Assembly: GCA_963751695.1 (NCBI GenBank) | Contig: CAVVVP010000009.1 | Coordinates: forward strand, 310,001 to 374,000 | Length of the DNA: 64,000 bases | Direction of reading: 5' to 3' | DNA from: SZUA-22 sp963751695 | GTDB lineage: Bacteria > Bacteroidota > Ignavibacteria > Ignavibacteriales > Melioribacteraceae | Shown: positions 38,351 to 47,826 of the stretch, piece by piece | How the letters are laid out: each line of letters opens with the position of its first letter | How positions within the stretch are numbered: position 1 is the stretch's first letter | The notes under the pieces: generated by a model | What the model was told of the DNA's origin: nothing | Databases searched by the model: none | Seen by the model: only the letters and a program-made list of their open reading frames with translations | Position numbers and translations under genes: made by a program

Positions 38351-38377
38351 ACGAGGGAGCTTGTCTCCCTCGTTTTT
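38351..38377 (+). terminator. Rho-independent terminator
   Basis: A perfect 9-bp stem, ACGAGGGAG (38351-38359) with CTCCCTCGT (38365-38373), loop CTTGT, then TTTT. It ends the barrel/lipoprotein operon. Confidence 0.95.
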
Positions 38378-38435
38378 GTTCCAGCCAGACTACTTAAATT
38401 GAAAATACATATATTTAGCAATTTGGGAAAGCAAA

Positions 38436-39563
38436 TTGCAAAATATTTCTATATATGTTCACATTCCTTTCTGCGATCACAAATGTATTTATTGTGATTT
38501 TTATTCCATAATAACAGATGAAAATCAAAATGCTTTTATTGAATCCATTAAGAAAGAAATAACCAATCAATCAGAATTACTTTCAGGAAAAATAATTAAG
38601 TCAATATTTTTTGGCGGAGGAACACCCTCACTACTTGATCCCAATCAGCTTAACTCGATTCTTGAGTTGCTTAAAACCTATAGCAAAATTGATAGCTATA
38701 CTGAGATTACTTTAGAAACAAATCCAGGTACGGTCGATCTTCAGAAGTTGAAAGAATTTCGAAATTTAGGATTTAATAGAATTAGTATTGGTGTCCAATC
38801 GTTCGATGATAATGATTTGAAATTTCTTACTCGGATTCATGACAAGAGAACTGCAATAAACACAATAGACAATGCTGGATTAGCTGGATTTTCAAACATC
38901 AATATCGATCTGATCTTTAGCATTCCTAAGCAATCGCAGAAAACTTGGAAGATGAATCTTGAACTTGCAGTGTCACTTCCAATTCAACACATCTCTGCTT
39001 ACAGTCTTATTCTGGAAAGAGGAACCATTTTGAATAAGATGGTTTTGGATGGGGAAATAAAACTTAAGGATGAAGATTTTGATGCGAACCAATATGAGTA
39101 TACTCTAGAATATTTATCAGAAAAGGGATTTGAACAATACGAAGTTTCGAATTTTTGTGAGTCGGGATTTGAATGTAAGCACAATCTTGCTTATTGGGAA
39201 CATAAGAATTATCTAGGATTTGGTCCATCTGCACATTCTTTTCTAAATGGCAAAAGATGGTGGAATTATTCATCACTTAAAATGTACATCGAAGCTATTA
39301 ATACAAAGGGAAATGCTATAAGAGGAAATGAAACACTTAGCAAGAAGGAGATGCAGCAAGAGTATATTATGCTTGCGTTAAGGAGCCGAGGTTTAGATCT
39401 CGAAAGACTAAACAACCTATTTGGTAAGGAGTGGTTATTCAGGAATGAGGAAAAGTTAAGTGATCTAATTAAAGAAGGTCATATAACAAGAAGCAATAAT
39501 TTTATTAAATTTGCAACTTCAGGATATTTATTGTGTGACGAAATACTCCAAAATTTTGATTAA
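38436..39563 (+). CDS. hemW: HemW-like radical SAM heme chaperone
   Basis: A 375-residue radical SAM protein. The cluster motif is HIPFCDHKCIYCDFYS (residues 9-24), C-x3-C-x2-C followed by DF; HemN coproporphyrinogen oxidases have C-x3-C-x2-C-x-C, so the missing fourth Cys marks HemW. GGGTPSLL, ETNPGTVD, RISIGVQSF and the C-terminal FGPSAHSF follow the family. HemW transfers heme to apo-proteins. The start is TTG at 38436, with GGGAAAG 8 bases upstream; there is no better ATG. It probably heads an operon with the symporter gene 17 bp later. Confidence 0.92.
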   Translation: MQNISIYVHIPFCDHKCIYCDFYSIITDENQNAFIESIKKEITNQSELLSGKIIKSIFFGGGTPSLLDPNQLNSILELLKTYSKIDSYTEITLETNPGTVDLQKLKEFRNLGFNRISIGVQSFDDNDLKFLTRIHDKRTAINTIDNAGLAGFSNINIDLIFSIPKQSQKTWKMNLELAVSLPIQHISAYSLILERGTILNKMVLDGEIKLKDEDFDANQYEYTLEYLSEKGFEQYEVSNFCESGFECKHNLAYWEHKNYLGFGPSAHSFLNGKRWWNYSSLKMYIEAINTKGNAIRGNETLSKKEMQQEYIMLALRSRGLDLERLNNLFGKEWLFRNEEKLSDLIKEGHITRSNNFIKFATSGYLLCDEILQNFD

Positions 39564-39580
39564 AAAGAATAGACTCAATC

Positions 39581-40804
39581 ATGAAAAAAATTAAACTACA
39601 CTGGCAAATACTTATTGCACTTGTGCTAGCGATTCTTTATGGCGTTTTTCTTACTGAGTATGTCAGTTATGTCAGCTGGTTGGGTGATATATTTTTACGC
39701 GCATTAAAAATGATAATCGTCCCACTAATTTTCACATCTATTGTGACTGGTGTTGCTAACATCGGGAGTGCTGAGAGTTTAGGGCGATTAGGAATAAAAA
39801 CTTTAAGCTACTATTTACTAACGACGACATTTGCAATACTAACCGGCTTATTTTTTGTAAATATCTTTCAACCTGGTGTCGGAGCTGATCTTGGCTTTTC
39901 TCAGCAAATTGAAGGATTGGCAGAGGCAACTGATTCATTTGGTCAAACTCTCTTAAACATAATTCCAACAAACATATTTGAGGCATTTGCTGAAGGAAAA
40001 ATATTGGGGGTCATCTTTTTCTCAATTCTTTTTGGTTTCTTCCTAACTCAGCTTAGGAAAAAACCTCAAAAACGATTGACGAATTTATTTAATTCATTAT
40101 TCGAAGTGATAATGAAGATCACAATGTTCATAATCCTCTTTACACCTCTTGGAATTTTTGGGATTGTATCAAAAGTTGTAGCAGAGCAAGCAAGTGATAC
40201 TCAAGCATTACTAGCAATTGGGGGAAGACTTGGACTATATATGCTCACGGTCATTCTTTCCTTGGGATTGCATGCTGCAATTACTCTTCCCTTGATTGTA
40301 AGATTTATTGGAAGGTCAAATCCATTAAAACATTTCAGAGCAATGCGCGCTCCACTATTAACTGCATTTTCAACATCGTCATCAAGTGCAACATTACCAT
40401 TGACAATGGAAGCAGTTGAGCATAATTCAGGTGTGTCAAATAAAGTTACAAGTTTTGTTCTACCACTTGGTGCTACGGTAAACATGGATGGAACAGCACT
40501 TTATGAATGTGTAGCCGCGATGTTTATTGCTCAAGCCTATGGAGTTGAATTAGGAGTTCTTCAACAAGTGATAGTTGTTATTACGGCCCTGCTTGCTTCC
40601 ATCGGTGCTGCCGGAATACCAATGGCAGGACTCGTAATGATAACTATAATATTATCCGCGGTCGGGTTACCGTTGGAAGGGATTGGATTAATATTGGCAG
40701 TTGATAGAATATTAGACATGTTGAGAACAACCACAAATGTATGGAGTGATAGTTGCGGAGCAGTAGTTATTGCAAAAACAGAAAGTGAAAAATTAAAAGT
40801 ATAA
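39581..40804 (+). CDS. Dicarboxylate/amino acid:cation symporter (DAACS family)
   Basis: A 407-residue inner-membrane transporter with eight transmembrane helices and two re-entrant loops. Family motifs are clear: LRALKMIIVPLIFTSIVTGV in the N-terminal half, the serine-rich re-entrant AFSTSSSSATLPLT, LPLGATVNMDGTALYE with the NMDGT cation-site motif, and the second re-entrant ASIGAAGIPMAGLVM. It imports glutamate, aspartate or C4-dicarboxylates with sodium or protons; which one cannot be decided. It lies 17 bp after hemW and 18 bp before proC, all in one transcript. Confidence 0.93.
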   Translation: MKKIKLHWQILIALVLAILYGVFLTEYVSYVSWLGDIFLRALKMIIVPLIFTSIVTGVANIGSAESLGRLGIKTLSYYLLTTTFAILTGLFFVNIFQPGVGADLGFSQQIEGLAEATDSFGQTLLNIIPTNIFEAFAEGKILGVIFFSILFGFFLTQLRKKPQKRLTNLFNSLFEVIMKITMFIILFTPLGIFGIVSKVVAEQASDTQALLAIGGRLGLYMLTVILSLGLHAAITLPLIVRFIGRSNPLKHFRAMRAPLLTAFSTSSSSATLPLTMEAVEHNSGVSNKVTSFVLPLGATVNMDGTALYECVAAMFIAQAYGVELGVLQQVIVVITALLASIGAAGIPMAGLVMITIILSAVGLPLEGIGLILAVDRILDMLRTTTNVWSDSCGAVVIAKTESEKLKV

Positions 40805-40822
40805 TGAAAGGATATAATTAAA

Positions 40823-41644
40823 ATGGAAAAGTTAAAAGAGAAAGTTGCAATAATTGGATGTGGTAATATTGGAACTGCAATAGCAAAGGGTTTATTAGAT
40901 TCAAAAACAATTTCACCAAGTAAACTTACCGTTACGAGACGATATAAGGAAGTATTAGGGGAGTTCTCTAATATGGGTGTGAGTGTTACTTCTGATAATT
41001 GTGAAGCAGTGAATAATTCTTCCATTGTTATTATAGCAGTTACCCCACAAAAATTGAGTATCGTTTTAGACGAGATAAAATCGAAGCTGGATGTCAAAAA
41101 GCACACAATAATGTCTATAGTTACTGGGGCTGAAATTAAAGATATAAAAGAGATTCTTGGAAAGGATATACCTGTAGTAAGAGTTATGCCAAATACTGCT
41201 ATTTCAATAAAGGAATCAATGACGTGTCTAAGTGCTAATCGTAAGGACTCTGCAGCCTTACAAACAGCTGTTAAAATATTTGAGACGGTAGGAAAAACAT
41301 CGGTCATTAGTGAGGATCTTATGGTCCCGGCGACAGCATTAGTGGCATGCGGTATAGCATTTTTCTTAAGAGCTATTCGAGCAGCTGGGCAGGGAGGAAC
41401 CGAAATTGGATTCCATGCTGAAGATGCAATTATGATGGCAGCGCAAACGGCAAAAGGGGCAGCAGGATTACTCGTTGATGGTGGTTATCATCCTGAAAGA
41501 GAAATTGATAAAGTAACGACTCCACAAGGGTTAACTATATCTGGCTTAAATCAAATGGAGCACAATGGATTCAGTTCTGCAATGATCACCGGAATTGTAA
41601 CTTCAGCAAAAAGAGCAGAAACAATTTTCAATAAGTTAAAGTAG
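40823..41644 (+). CDS. proC: Pyrroline-5-carboxylate reductase
   Basis: A 273-residue cytoplasmic enzyme for the last step of proline synthesis. The Rossmann NAD(P) motif is VAIIGCGNIGTAIAKGL near the N terminus. VVRVMPNTAISI and the C-terminal signature DKVTTPQGLTISGLNQME (normally V-T-S-P-G-G-T-T) are typical, with the second glycine replaced by Gln, a small oddity. Residues ALVACGIAFFLRAIRAAGQGG form the dimer helix region. It follows the glutamate-type symporter by 18 bp, which fits proline synthesis from glutamate. Confidence 0.92.
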   Translation: MEKLKEKVAIIGCGNIGTAIAKGLLDSKTISPSKLTVTRRYKEVLGEFSNMGVSVTSDNCEAVNNSSIVIIAVTPQKLSIVLDEIKSKLDVKKHTIMSIVTGAEIKDIKEILGKDIPVVRVMPNTAISIKESMTCLSANRKDSAALQTAVKIFETVGKTSVISEDLMVPATALVACGIAFFLRAIRAAGQGGTEIGFHAEDAIMMAAQTAKGAAGLLVDGGYHPEREIDKVTTPQGLTISGLNQMEHNGFSSAMITGIVTSAKRAETIFNKLK

Positions 41645-41724
41645 TCATTCAATTATTGCTGCGGTTTATTAAAATTAATAGTGTCTTTACAAATCACTTC
41701 GTTTTGTAATTTCAAACAAGTATT

Positions 41725-43023
41725 ATGAATAAACAGATACTTCGTCTAGCTATTCCCAATATATTGACAAATCTTTCTGTTCCTCTGCTTAGTTCGGTAG
41801 ACACAGCTGTAGTTGGTCATCTTGATGAGATCTATTACTTAGGTGCAATTGCAATAGGTTCAATGATCTTCAACTTCATTTATTGGGGATTTGGGTTTTT
41901 GCGAATGGGTACAACTGGATTAACTTCCCAAGCATTTGGAAAGAAGGATGATCAAGAAGTTGCAGTTAATCTATATCGTCCACTATTCTTGTCTGTAGTA
42001 ATTGGGTTATTACTTATTTCATTCCAGTATTTATTAGCTGAAGTAGCATTCCTGATAGTTGATGCTTCCCCTGAAGTTGAAAAATTTGCAAAAGAGTATT
42101 TCTATATTAGAATTTATGCTGCCCCAGCTACTTTAGCACTTTATGCATTTCATGGTTGGTTTCTTGGCCTTCAAAATGCAAAATACCCAATGATAATTCT
42201 TATTGGAGTAAATATTCTTAATATAACTTTTAATCTATTGTTTATTTATCAATTTGAGATGAAATCTGATGGGGTAGCCCTTGGAACAGTAATGGCTCAG
42301 TATTCTGGATTATTGGTCGCTCTGATTCTATTTATAAAAGCATATCGAAAGTATCTAAAGCACCTTAGTATTTCTTCACTGCTCGATGTTCCAAAATTGA
42401 AAACATTCTTTAGAGTGAATACGGACATATTTATTCGGACATTAACTTTAGTCCTTGTCTTCAGCTTCTTTACAGCAGAATCTGCAACTTATGGCGACAA
42501 AATACTGGCTGCAAATACTATACTTTTACAACTTTGGGTAATACTTGCTTATTCTGTTGACGGATTCGCATTCGCTGCAGAGAGTCTTGTAGGAAAATTC
42601 ATTGGTGCAAAAGATAAACAGATGCTTACTCTAAGTATTAAATATATATTTGCTTGGGGTGTTGGTTTTGGATCACTGCTAACGATGGTTTTTTCTTTCT
42701 GGGGAAAGGAGATAATTCGGATCTACACAAGTAATTCTGAAGTAATCAACATTGCTATTTCTTTTTTAATCTGGGCAGTCATTTCACAGACTATTAATAG
42801 TGTAAGTTTTATATGGGATGGAATTTACATTGGAGCGACTGCCACATCATCAATGCGCAATGCAATGCTCGTAAGTGGATTCCTAATATTTTTCCCAGCT
42901 TACTTTTTATTAGAAAGTAGTTTTGGGAATGATGCCCTATGGTTATCACTGGTTTTATTTATGATTGGAAGAGCGATATTTTTAACAATACTATCAAAAA
43001 AACATATATTCGGACAGCTATAA
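41725..43023 (+). CDS. MATE-family exporter (DinF-like)
   Basis: A 432-residue protein with twelve transmembrane helices. The start RLAIPNILTNLSVPLLSSVDTA and the following GHLDEIYYLGAIAIGSMIFN match the DinF branch of multidrug and toxic-compound extrusion proteins. The internal repeat of two six-helix halves is visible (second half from about residue 225). It exports cationic compounds in exchange for sodium or protons. It lies 80 bp after proC and immediately before the rimP attenuator region. Confidence 0.9.
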   Translation: MNKQILRLAIPNILTNLSVPLLSSVDTAVVGHLDEIYYLGAIAIGSMIFNFIYWGFGFLRMGTTGLTSQAFGKKDDQEVAVNLYRPLFLSVVIGLLLISFQYLLAEVAFLIVDASPEVEKFAKEYFYIRIYAAPATLALYAFHGWFLGLQNAKYPMIILIGVNILNITFNLLFIYQFEMKSDGVALGTVMAQYSGLLVALILFIKAYRKYLKHLSISSLLDVPKLKTFFRVNTDIFIRTLTLVLVFSFFTAESATYGDKILAANTILLQLWVILAYSVDGFAFAAESLVGKFIGAKDKQMLTLSIKYIFAWGVGFGSLLTMVFSFWGKEIIRIYTSNSEVINIAISFLIWAVISQTINSVSFIWDGIYIGATATSSMRNAMLVSGFLIFFPAYFLLESSFGNDALWLSLVLFMIGRAIFLTILSKKHIFGQL

Positions 43024-43102
43024 ATTTATGTTCATAATCATATATAAAGTTTGAAATAACTTGCTATTTTAACATTTTGTCATTAAATTTATTATTCTAA
43101 TT

Positions 43103-43124
43103 CGCCCTTAAAAGGGCGTTTTTT
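43103..43124 (+). terminator. Intrinsic terminator 7 bases before the rimP start codon
   Basis: CGCCCT (43103-43108), loop TTAA, AGGGCG (43113-43118), then six T residues. It would terminate transcripts arriving from the MATE gene, but its T run ends only 7 bases before the ATG of rimP and leaves no room for a ribosome-binding site. It may serve both as a boundary and as an attenuator of the nusA operon. Confidence 0.8.
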
Positions 43125-43130
43125 ATTGGT

Positions 43131-43577
43131 ATGGATTTAAATAAGAAAGAAATATTAAACAAAGTAAAAAAGATAACCGAGGATCTCGGTTATCTTTTTA
43201 TTGAATTGGAATTTCGAGGTGATTCTAGAAATCATATCTTGGAGTTATATGTTGATAATGAAACCGGCATTACTATTGACGATTGTTCCGAAGTTAGTAA
43301 AACTGTTGCGGAGTTAGTCGAGTCTGATAATTTGATAGAGTCTCGCTATCGATTGAATGTGTCCTCACCTGGAACCGATAGACCGTTAAAGTACATATCG
43401 CAATTTCAAAAAAATGTCGGTCGAAGTTTTGAAATAATAGTTGAAGAGACTAATGAAAAGTTCAATGGCGATCTTTTATCAATGAATGATGATCACCTAG
43501 AATTTAAAATTGCAAAAGAAATAAAAGTAATAAATATCAAAAAAATAAAATCAGCAAAAGTAGTTGTCAGATTTTAA
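43131..43577 (+). CDS. rimP: Ribosome maturation factor RimP
   Basis: A 148-residue protein with the N-terminal domain (LNKVKKITEDLGYLFIELEF) and the conserved core LELYVDNETGITIDDCSEVS and RLNVSSPGTDRPL, followed by a small SH3-like barrel (LSMNDDHLEFKIAKEIKVI). It assists 30S maturation. It is the first gene of the rimP-nusA-infB-rbfA-truB-ribF operon. No ribosome-binding site precedes the ATG because a terminator hairpin occupies that position, and a second terminator-like hairpin lies within codons 14-22. Confidence 0.95.
   Translation: MDLNKKEILNKVKKITEDLGYLFIELEFRGDSRNHILELYVDNETGITIDDCSEVSKTVAELVESDNLIESRYRLNVSSPGTDRPLKYISQFQKNVGRSFEIIVEETNEKFNGDLLSMNDDHLEFKIAKEIKVINIKKIKSAKVVVRF
43171..43199 (+). 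promoter_or_regulatory. Terminator-like hairpin inside the rimP coding sequence
   Basis: A perfect 11-bp stem, AGATAACCGAG (43171-43181) with CTCGGTTATCT (43185-43195), loop GAT, then four more T residues. It covers rimP codons 14-23 (coding K-I-T-E-D-L-G-Y-L-F). It is at the right place to stop transcription early unless ribosomes cover it, the hallmark of attenuation. In E. coli and B. subtilis NusA controls its own operon through termination in this region. Confidence 0.7.
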
Positions 43578-43595
43578 TCTCGGAGGCAATAAGAA

Positions 43596-44840
43596 ATGAA
43601 TAGTGCAATAGTTGAATCTTTCGCTCAGATGGTTCGTGAAAAGAACGTTGATAAAGATGTTCTCGCAGGAATAATTGAAGAAATATTCGGTGTATTGGTT
43701 AAGAAAAAATATGGACTGGAATCTAACTTTGACGTTATAGCTAATATGGATAAGGGCGATATAGAGATATTTTTAGAAAGAATAATTGTTGATGAGGTTG
43801 AAGATCCTGAAACCGAGATCAGCATTGATGAAGTTGAACAAAAAGGTAACGAAGATGAACTCGAAGTCGGTGATGACTTCGTTGAGAAAATTGAATTAAG
43901 CACTTTTGGTAGAAGACTGATAAACCTTGCAAGACAAAACCTCAATCAAAAGATTAGAGAGATTGAGAAAGAGTTGATATACAATGAGTATTCTGAAATG
44001 GTTGGCGAAATTATAGTTGGCGACATCTACCAAGTGCGTAAGAATGATATCTTAGTTAATCATAATCGTCATGAACTTTTATTACCGCGATCAGAACAAA
44101 TTCCTCGTGAGAGATACAGAAAAGGGGATACTATCCGTGCAGTCATTAAAGAAGTTCGCCAAACACAAAATGGACCAGTAATAATAATTTCTCGCTCCGA
44201 TAATCTTTTCTTAAGAAAACTATTCGAAATTGAGATACCAGAAATCTATGATGGGATTATAGACATTAAGAGAATTGCAAGAGAGCCAAGTGAAAGAGCA
44301 AAGGTTGCTGTTGAATCTCATGACCCAAGAATTGATGCTGTTGGTGCTTGTGTTGGAATGAAGGGGGTCAGAATTCATGCTATCGTACGTGAACTTAGCA
44401 ATGAAAACATTGATGTGATAAATTACTCAGACGATCCCATTGTTTTAATACAGAGAGCATTATCTCCTGCAAAATTAAAGCAGATAGAACTAAACGAAAA
44501 TGAAGAGAAGTGTACCGTTCTCGCAGATAGTGATCAGGTATCCCTTATTGTTGGAAGGAATGGAGTTAACATCAGACTTGCAATGAAATTAACTGGATAT
44601 GAAATTGATGTAATTCGAGAAGAGAAACCGTTTGAAGAATATGAAGATGATATTGAACTCGTTGAGCTTAGAGAAGAGTTAGGAACTGAGACTGTTGATT
44701 TCCTTATTGCCAACAGATATGATACTGCAGTTGAAGTTTTAACAGCTGGAGTTGATGAATTAAAAAAACTTGAAAATCTTGAAGAAGAAAAAGCAGAAGA
44801 AATTGTAGAAACACTTAAAAATCAATTTGAAGAAGAATAA
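43596..44840 (+). CDS. nusA: Transcription termination/antitermination factor NusA
   Basis: A 414-residue protein. The N-terminal polymerase-binding domain holds an acidic insertion (about residues 62-92, DEVEDPETEISIDEVEQKG). Then come the S1 domain (about 135-200, VGEIIVGDIYQVRKNDILVN, HELLLPRSEQIPRE), KH1 (VGACVGMKGVRIHAIVREL) and KH2 (VSLIVGRNGVNIRLAMKLTG). It ends in a short Hhh-like helical region (VDELKKLENLEEEKAEEIV). Domain order and length agree with the family. It modulates pausing and termination, and lies 18 bp after rimP. Confidence 0.97.
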   Translation: MNSAIVESFAQMVREKNVDKDVLAGIIEEIFGVLVKKKYGLESNFDVIANMDKGDIEIFLERIIVDEVEDPETEISIDEVEQKGNEDELEVGDDFVEKIELSTFGRRLINLARQNLNQKIREIEKELIYNEYSEMVGEIIVGDIYQVRKNDILVNHNRHELLLPRSEQIPRERYRKGDTIRAVIKEVRQTQNGPVIIISRSDNLFLRKLFEIEIPEIYDGIIDIKRIAREPSERAKVAVESHDPRIDAVGACVGMKGVRIHAIVRELSNENIDVINYSDDPIVLIQRALSPAKLKQIELNENEEKCTVLADSDQVSLIVGRNGVNIRLAMKLTGYEIDVIREEKPFEEYEDDIELVELREELGTETVDFLIANRYDTAVEVLTAGVDELKKLENLEEEKAEEIVETLKNQFEEE

Positions 44841-44869
44841 AGAAATTTAATCTATAGGTACTCGCTAAT

Positions 44870-47479
44870 ATGGCAGAAACTAAAAAAGCTAAGAAACTCA
44901 GAATCTATAAACTTGCTTCTGATATCAATATATCAACTGAAGCTATTGTTGAATTCTTAAAAGAAAGAGGTTATGAGATAAAGAACCACATGACTATACT
45001 TTCTGAAGAAATGCTCTCAGATGTACATGACCATTTTAAAAAGGACATTGATAAATCAGATGAGCACAGAAGAAAGCTTGCTCGCTTTAATAAAATGAGA
45101 GCTGAAAAAGCCGAAGCTGATCATCCAAGCACAGATGAAGATGTTGAGACCGCACAAGAAGAGCCTGAAAGTGATACTTCTGAAGAAGTAGAAACTGATA
45201 CAGAAGAAGTAGCTGAAGTACAGGCAGAGGATACTGAAGAGGGGACTGAAAAAGTTTCTGTTGAAGAGCTTGATGGCGAGGAAGAATCTGATAGTTTTAG
45301 AACTGATGCAGAAAAAGCAATCCAAGACAAAAAGACAGGTCTGACTGTTCTTGGTAAAATAGATTTAGCTGCCGAAAAGAAAAGAACAGGAAATAAAAAA
45401 GAATCTGATAAAAAAGAAAAAGAAGGGGAATCAAGCGATGTAAAACAGACTGATGATGATTCCACGGATGGAAAAGGTAAAAGAAAGCGATTAAAAGTTA
45501 AAAAGAGAACTACAGGAAGTGAAGAAACCGTTAGGGCCAAAAAGTTTAAGAAGGTCAAAAAAGCAGAAGTTGATAAACGGGAAGTTGAGGCGGCTATTAA
45601 GCGTACTATGTTGAGTATGGATGATTCGTCAGTATCTGATAGAGCAAGCCATAGAAAGAAAAGACGTAAAGAAAAACTAGAGGAACAAGAAAAAATTATT
45701 GAAGAACAAATTGAATTAGAACAATCTCTAATAAAAGTTACCGAATTCATAGCCGTTAACGAAATGGCGAACCTAATGAATGTTTCTGTCAGTGATGTAA
45801 TTGCGAAGTGTATTGGAATGGGTTTAATGGTATCCATTAATCAGAGGTTGGATTCAGAAACTATAACACTTGTAGCTGATGAATTTGGATTTGAAGTCGA
45901 ATTTGAAGAAGAGTATCAAGCAGAACTATTGGTAGATACTGAAGACGAGGAAAGCACTTTACTCGATCGCCCCCCTGTTGTTACGATAATGGGTCATGTT
46001 GATCATGGTAAAACTTCATTGCTTGATTATATCCGAACTGAGAATGTTGTCGCAGATGAATCAGGAGGTATAACTCAACATATAGGTGCTTACCAAGTAA
46101 AGGTTGATGGGGGTAAAAAAATCACGTTCCTTGATACACCAGGTCACGAAGCATTTACAGCCATGCGTGCTAGAGGTGCTAAGGTTACCGATATTGTTGT
46201 TCTCATTGTTGCAGCAGATGATGCGGTTATGCCTCAAACAATAGAAGCAATAAATCACGCTCAAGCTGCTGCAGTTCCAATTATTATTGCGATAAATAAG
46301 ATTGATAAGCCAGGTTCCAATGTGGAAAAAATAAAACAGCAATTGGCTGAAAGAAATATTCTTGTAGAAGATTGGGGCGGTAAATTCCAATCAGTTGAAG
46401 TATCGGCAAAAACTGGATTAAATGTTGAGTTGCTCTTAGAAAAGATTCTTCTTGAGGCAGAGTTGCTTGAATTAAAAGCTAATCCAGATAGAATGGCGAG
46501 AGGTAACGTTGTTGAAGCACAAATGGAGCCAGGAAGAGGAATTACTGCCACAACCCTTATCAGTAAAGGAACTCTCAAAGTTGGAGATCCATTTGTAGCA
46601 GGTAATCACCAAGGTCGTGTGCGAGCCATGTTCGATGAAGCTGGTAAGAAGTTAAATAAAGTTACTCCAGGGTCTCCTGCATTAGTCTTGGGATTTGAGG
46701 GCATCCCTCAGGCTGGGGATATGTTTGTTGTTGTGAAATCTGAAAGAGAAGCTCGTGAAGTATCTTTGAAAAGACAGCAGCTTAAAAGAGAACAAGATCA
46801 TCGCCAAGTGAAACTAGTTACTTTAGATGAAATCGCTCATCAAATAAGTGCTGGCCAAGTAAAAGATCTACCGATTATTGTTAAGGGTGATGTGGATGGT
46901 TCTGTTGAAGCTCTTGCAGACTCGATGATGAAACTCTCGAATGAGGAAGTTAAAGTTAATGTAATTCATAAAGGTGTAGGTGGTATAACTGAAGGGGACG
47001 TTCTTCTTGCTGCTGCGTCTGGTGCTATTATAATTGGTTTCCACGTTCGTGCAAATTCAAATGCTAGAAAATTAGCCGAAAATGAGAAAGTCGAAATCCG
47101 ATTGTATAATGTAATTTACGACGCGATTAACCAAGTCAAATCAGCGCTTGAAGGATTATTATCACCTGTAATTTCAGAAGAGTTTGTTGCAACTGTTGAA
47201 GTCAGGGATACTTTCAAAGTTCCCAAAATTGGTACTGTTGCTGGCTGTTATGTACAAGATGGAAAAATTACGCGAACAGATAAAATTCGATTATTTAGAG
47301 ATGGAATAGTTATCTATGAGGGAAATCTTGCAACACTTAAACGGTTTAAAGATGATGTAAAAGAAGTTGTTGCTGGTTATGAATGTGGATTGAATATTTC
47401 GAACTTTAATGACATCAAAGTAAATGATATAATTGAAGCTTATCAAATTGTAGAAACTAAGAAAAAATTAGAAAATTAA
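44870..47479 (+). CDS. infB: Translation initiation factor IF-2
   Basis: An 869-residue GTPase. An N-terminal IF2-N domain (LRIYKLASDINISTEAIVEF) is followed by a long charged linker (about 90-270) and a second IF2-N domain. The G domain has G1 GHVDHGKTSL (about residue 374), G3 DTPGHEAF, G4 NKID and G5 SAKTG. Domains II, III and IV follow to the end (VAGYECGLNISNFNDIKVND). It brings fMet-tRNA to the 30S subunit; the fMet tRNA gene itself is 10 kb upstream. It overlaps rbfA by 1 base. Confidence 0.98.
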   Translation: MAETKKAKKLRIYKLASDINISTEAIVEFLKERGYEIKNHMTILSEEMLSDVHDHFKKDIDKSDEHRRKLARFNKMRAEKAEADHPSTDEDVETAQEEPESDTSEEVETDTEEVAEVQAEDTEEGTEKVSVEELDGEEESDSFRTDAEKAIQDKKTGLTVLGKIDLAAEKKRTGNKKESDKKEKEGESSDVKQTDDDSTDGKGKRKRLKVKKRTTGSEETVRAKKFKKVKKAEVDKREVEAAIKRTMLSMDDSSVSDRASHRKKRRKEKLEEQEKIIEEQIELEQSLIKVTEFIAVNEMANLMNVSVSDVIAKCIGMGLMVSINQRLDSETITLVADEFGFEVEFEEEYQAELLVDTEDEESTLLDRPPVVTIMGHVDHGKTSLLDYIRTENVVADESGGITQHIGAYQVKVDGGKKITFLDTPGHEAFTAMRARGAKVTDIVVLIVAADDAVMPQTIEAINHAQAAAVPIIIAINKIDKPGSNVEKIKQQLAERNILVEDWGGKFQSVEVSAKTGLNVELLLEKILLEAELLELKANPDRMARGNVVEAQMEPGRGITATTLISKGTLKVGDPFVAGNHQGRVRAMFDEAGKKLNKVTPGSPALVLGFEGIPQAGDMFVVVKSEREAREVSLKRQQLKREQDHRQVKLVTLDEIAHQISAGQVKDLPIIVKGDVDGSVEALADSMMKLSNEEVKVNVIHKGVGGITEGDVLLAAASGAIIIGFHVRANSNARKLAENEKVEIRLYNVIYDAINQVKSALEGLLSPVISEEFVATVEVRDTFKVPKIGTVAGCYVQDGKITRTDKIRLFRDGIVIYEGNLATLKRFKDDVKEVVAGYECGLNISNFNDIKVNDIIEAYQIVETKKKLEN

Positions 47480-47826
47480 TGTCAATCAGAATAGATAAAA
47501 TTGCAGAACTATTAAAGGAAGAATTAAGTCTAATCTTCTTATATAAGATTCAAGATCCGGCTTTGGGAATGTTAACAGTAACGGGTGTAAAGGTTAGTCC
47601 TGATCTTAAAAATGCTAAAGTTTACATTTCTATCTACGAAAAGGATGGCCGACAAACAAAGATTGCTAAGTTGAATGATATAAAAGGTTATATTAGAACG
47701 CAATTAGCATCTAAAGTCAATCATTTGAGAAATATTCCAGATTTGGATTTTTATTTAGATGATACTCAAGACTATGTTGAAAAGATAGAAGATATTTTTA
47801 AAAAAATCCATAAAGATGATAACTAA
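47479..47826 (+). CDS. rbfA: Ribosome-binding factor A
   Basis: A 115-residue KH-fold protein beginning MSIRIDKIAELLKEELSLIF with the family motif LTVTGVKVSPDLKNAKVYIS. It binds the 30S subunit during 16S rRNA 5'-end maturation. Its ATG overlaps the infB stop (TAATG), and its end overlaps truB by 11 bases, so the three genes are translationally coupled. Confidence 0.96.
   Translation: MSIRIDKIAELLKEELSLIFLYKIQDPALGMLTVTGVKVSPDLKNAKVYISIYEKDGRQTKIAKLNDIKGYIRTQLASKVNHLRNIPDLDFYLDDTQDYVEKIEDIFKKIHKDDN

Noticed and set aside
40561..41307. 248-codon minus-strand frame over the symporter and proC genes
   Set aside because: Antisense shadow of two clear genes.
45121..45837. Long Ser-rich antisense frame within infB
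   Set aside because: It is the complement of the charged Glu/Lys linker of IF-2 and has no coding features of its own.
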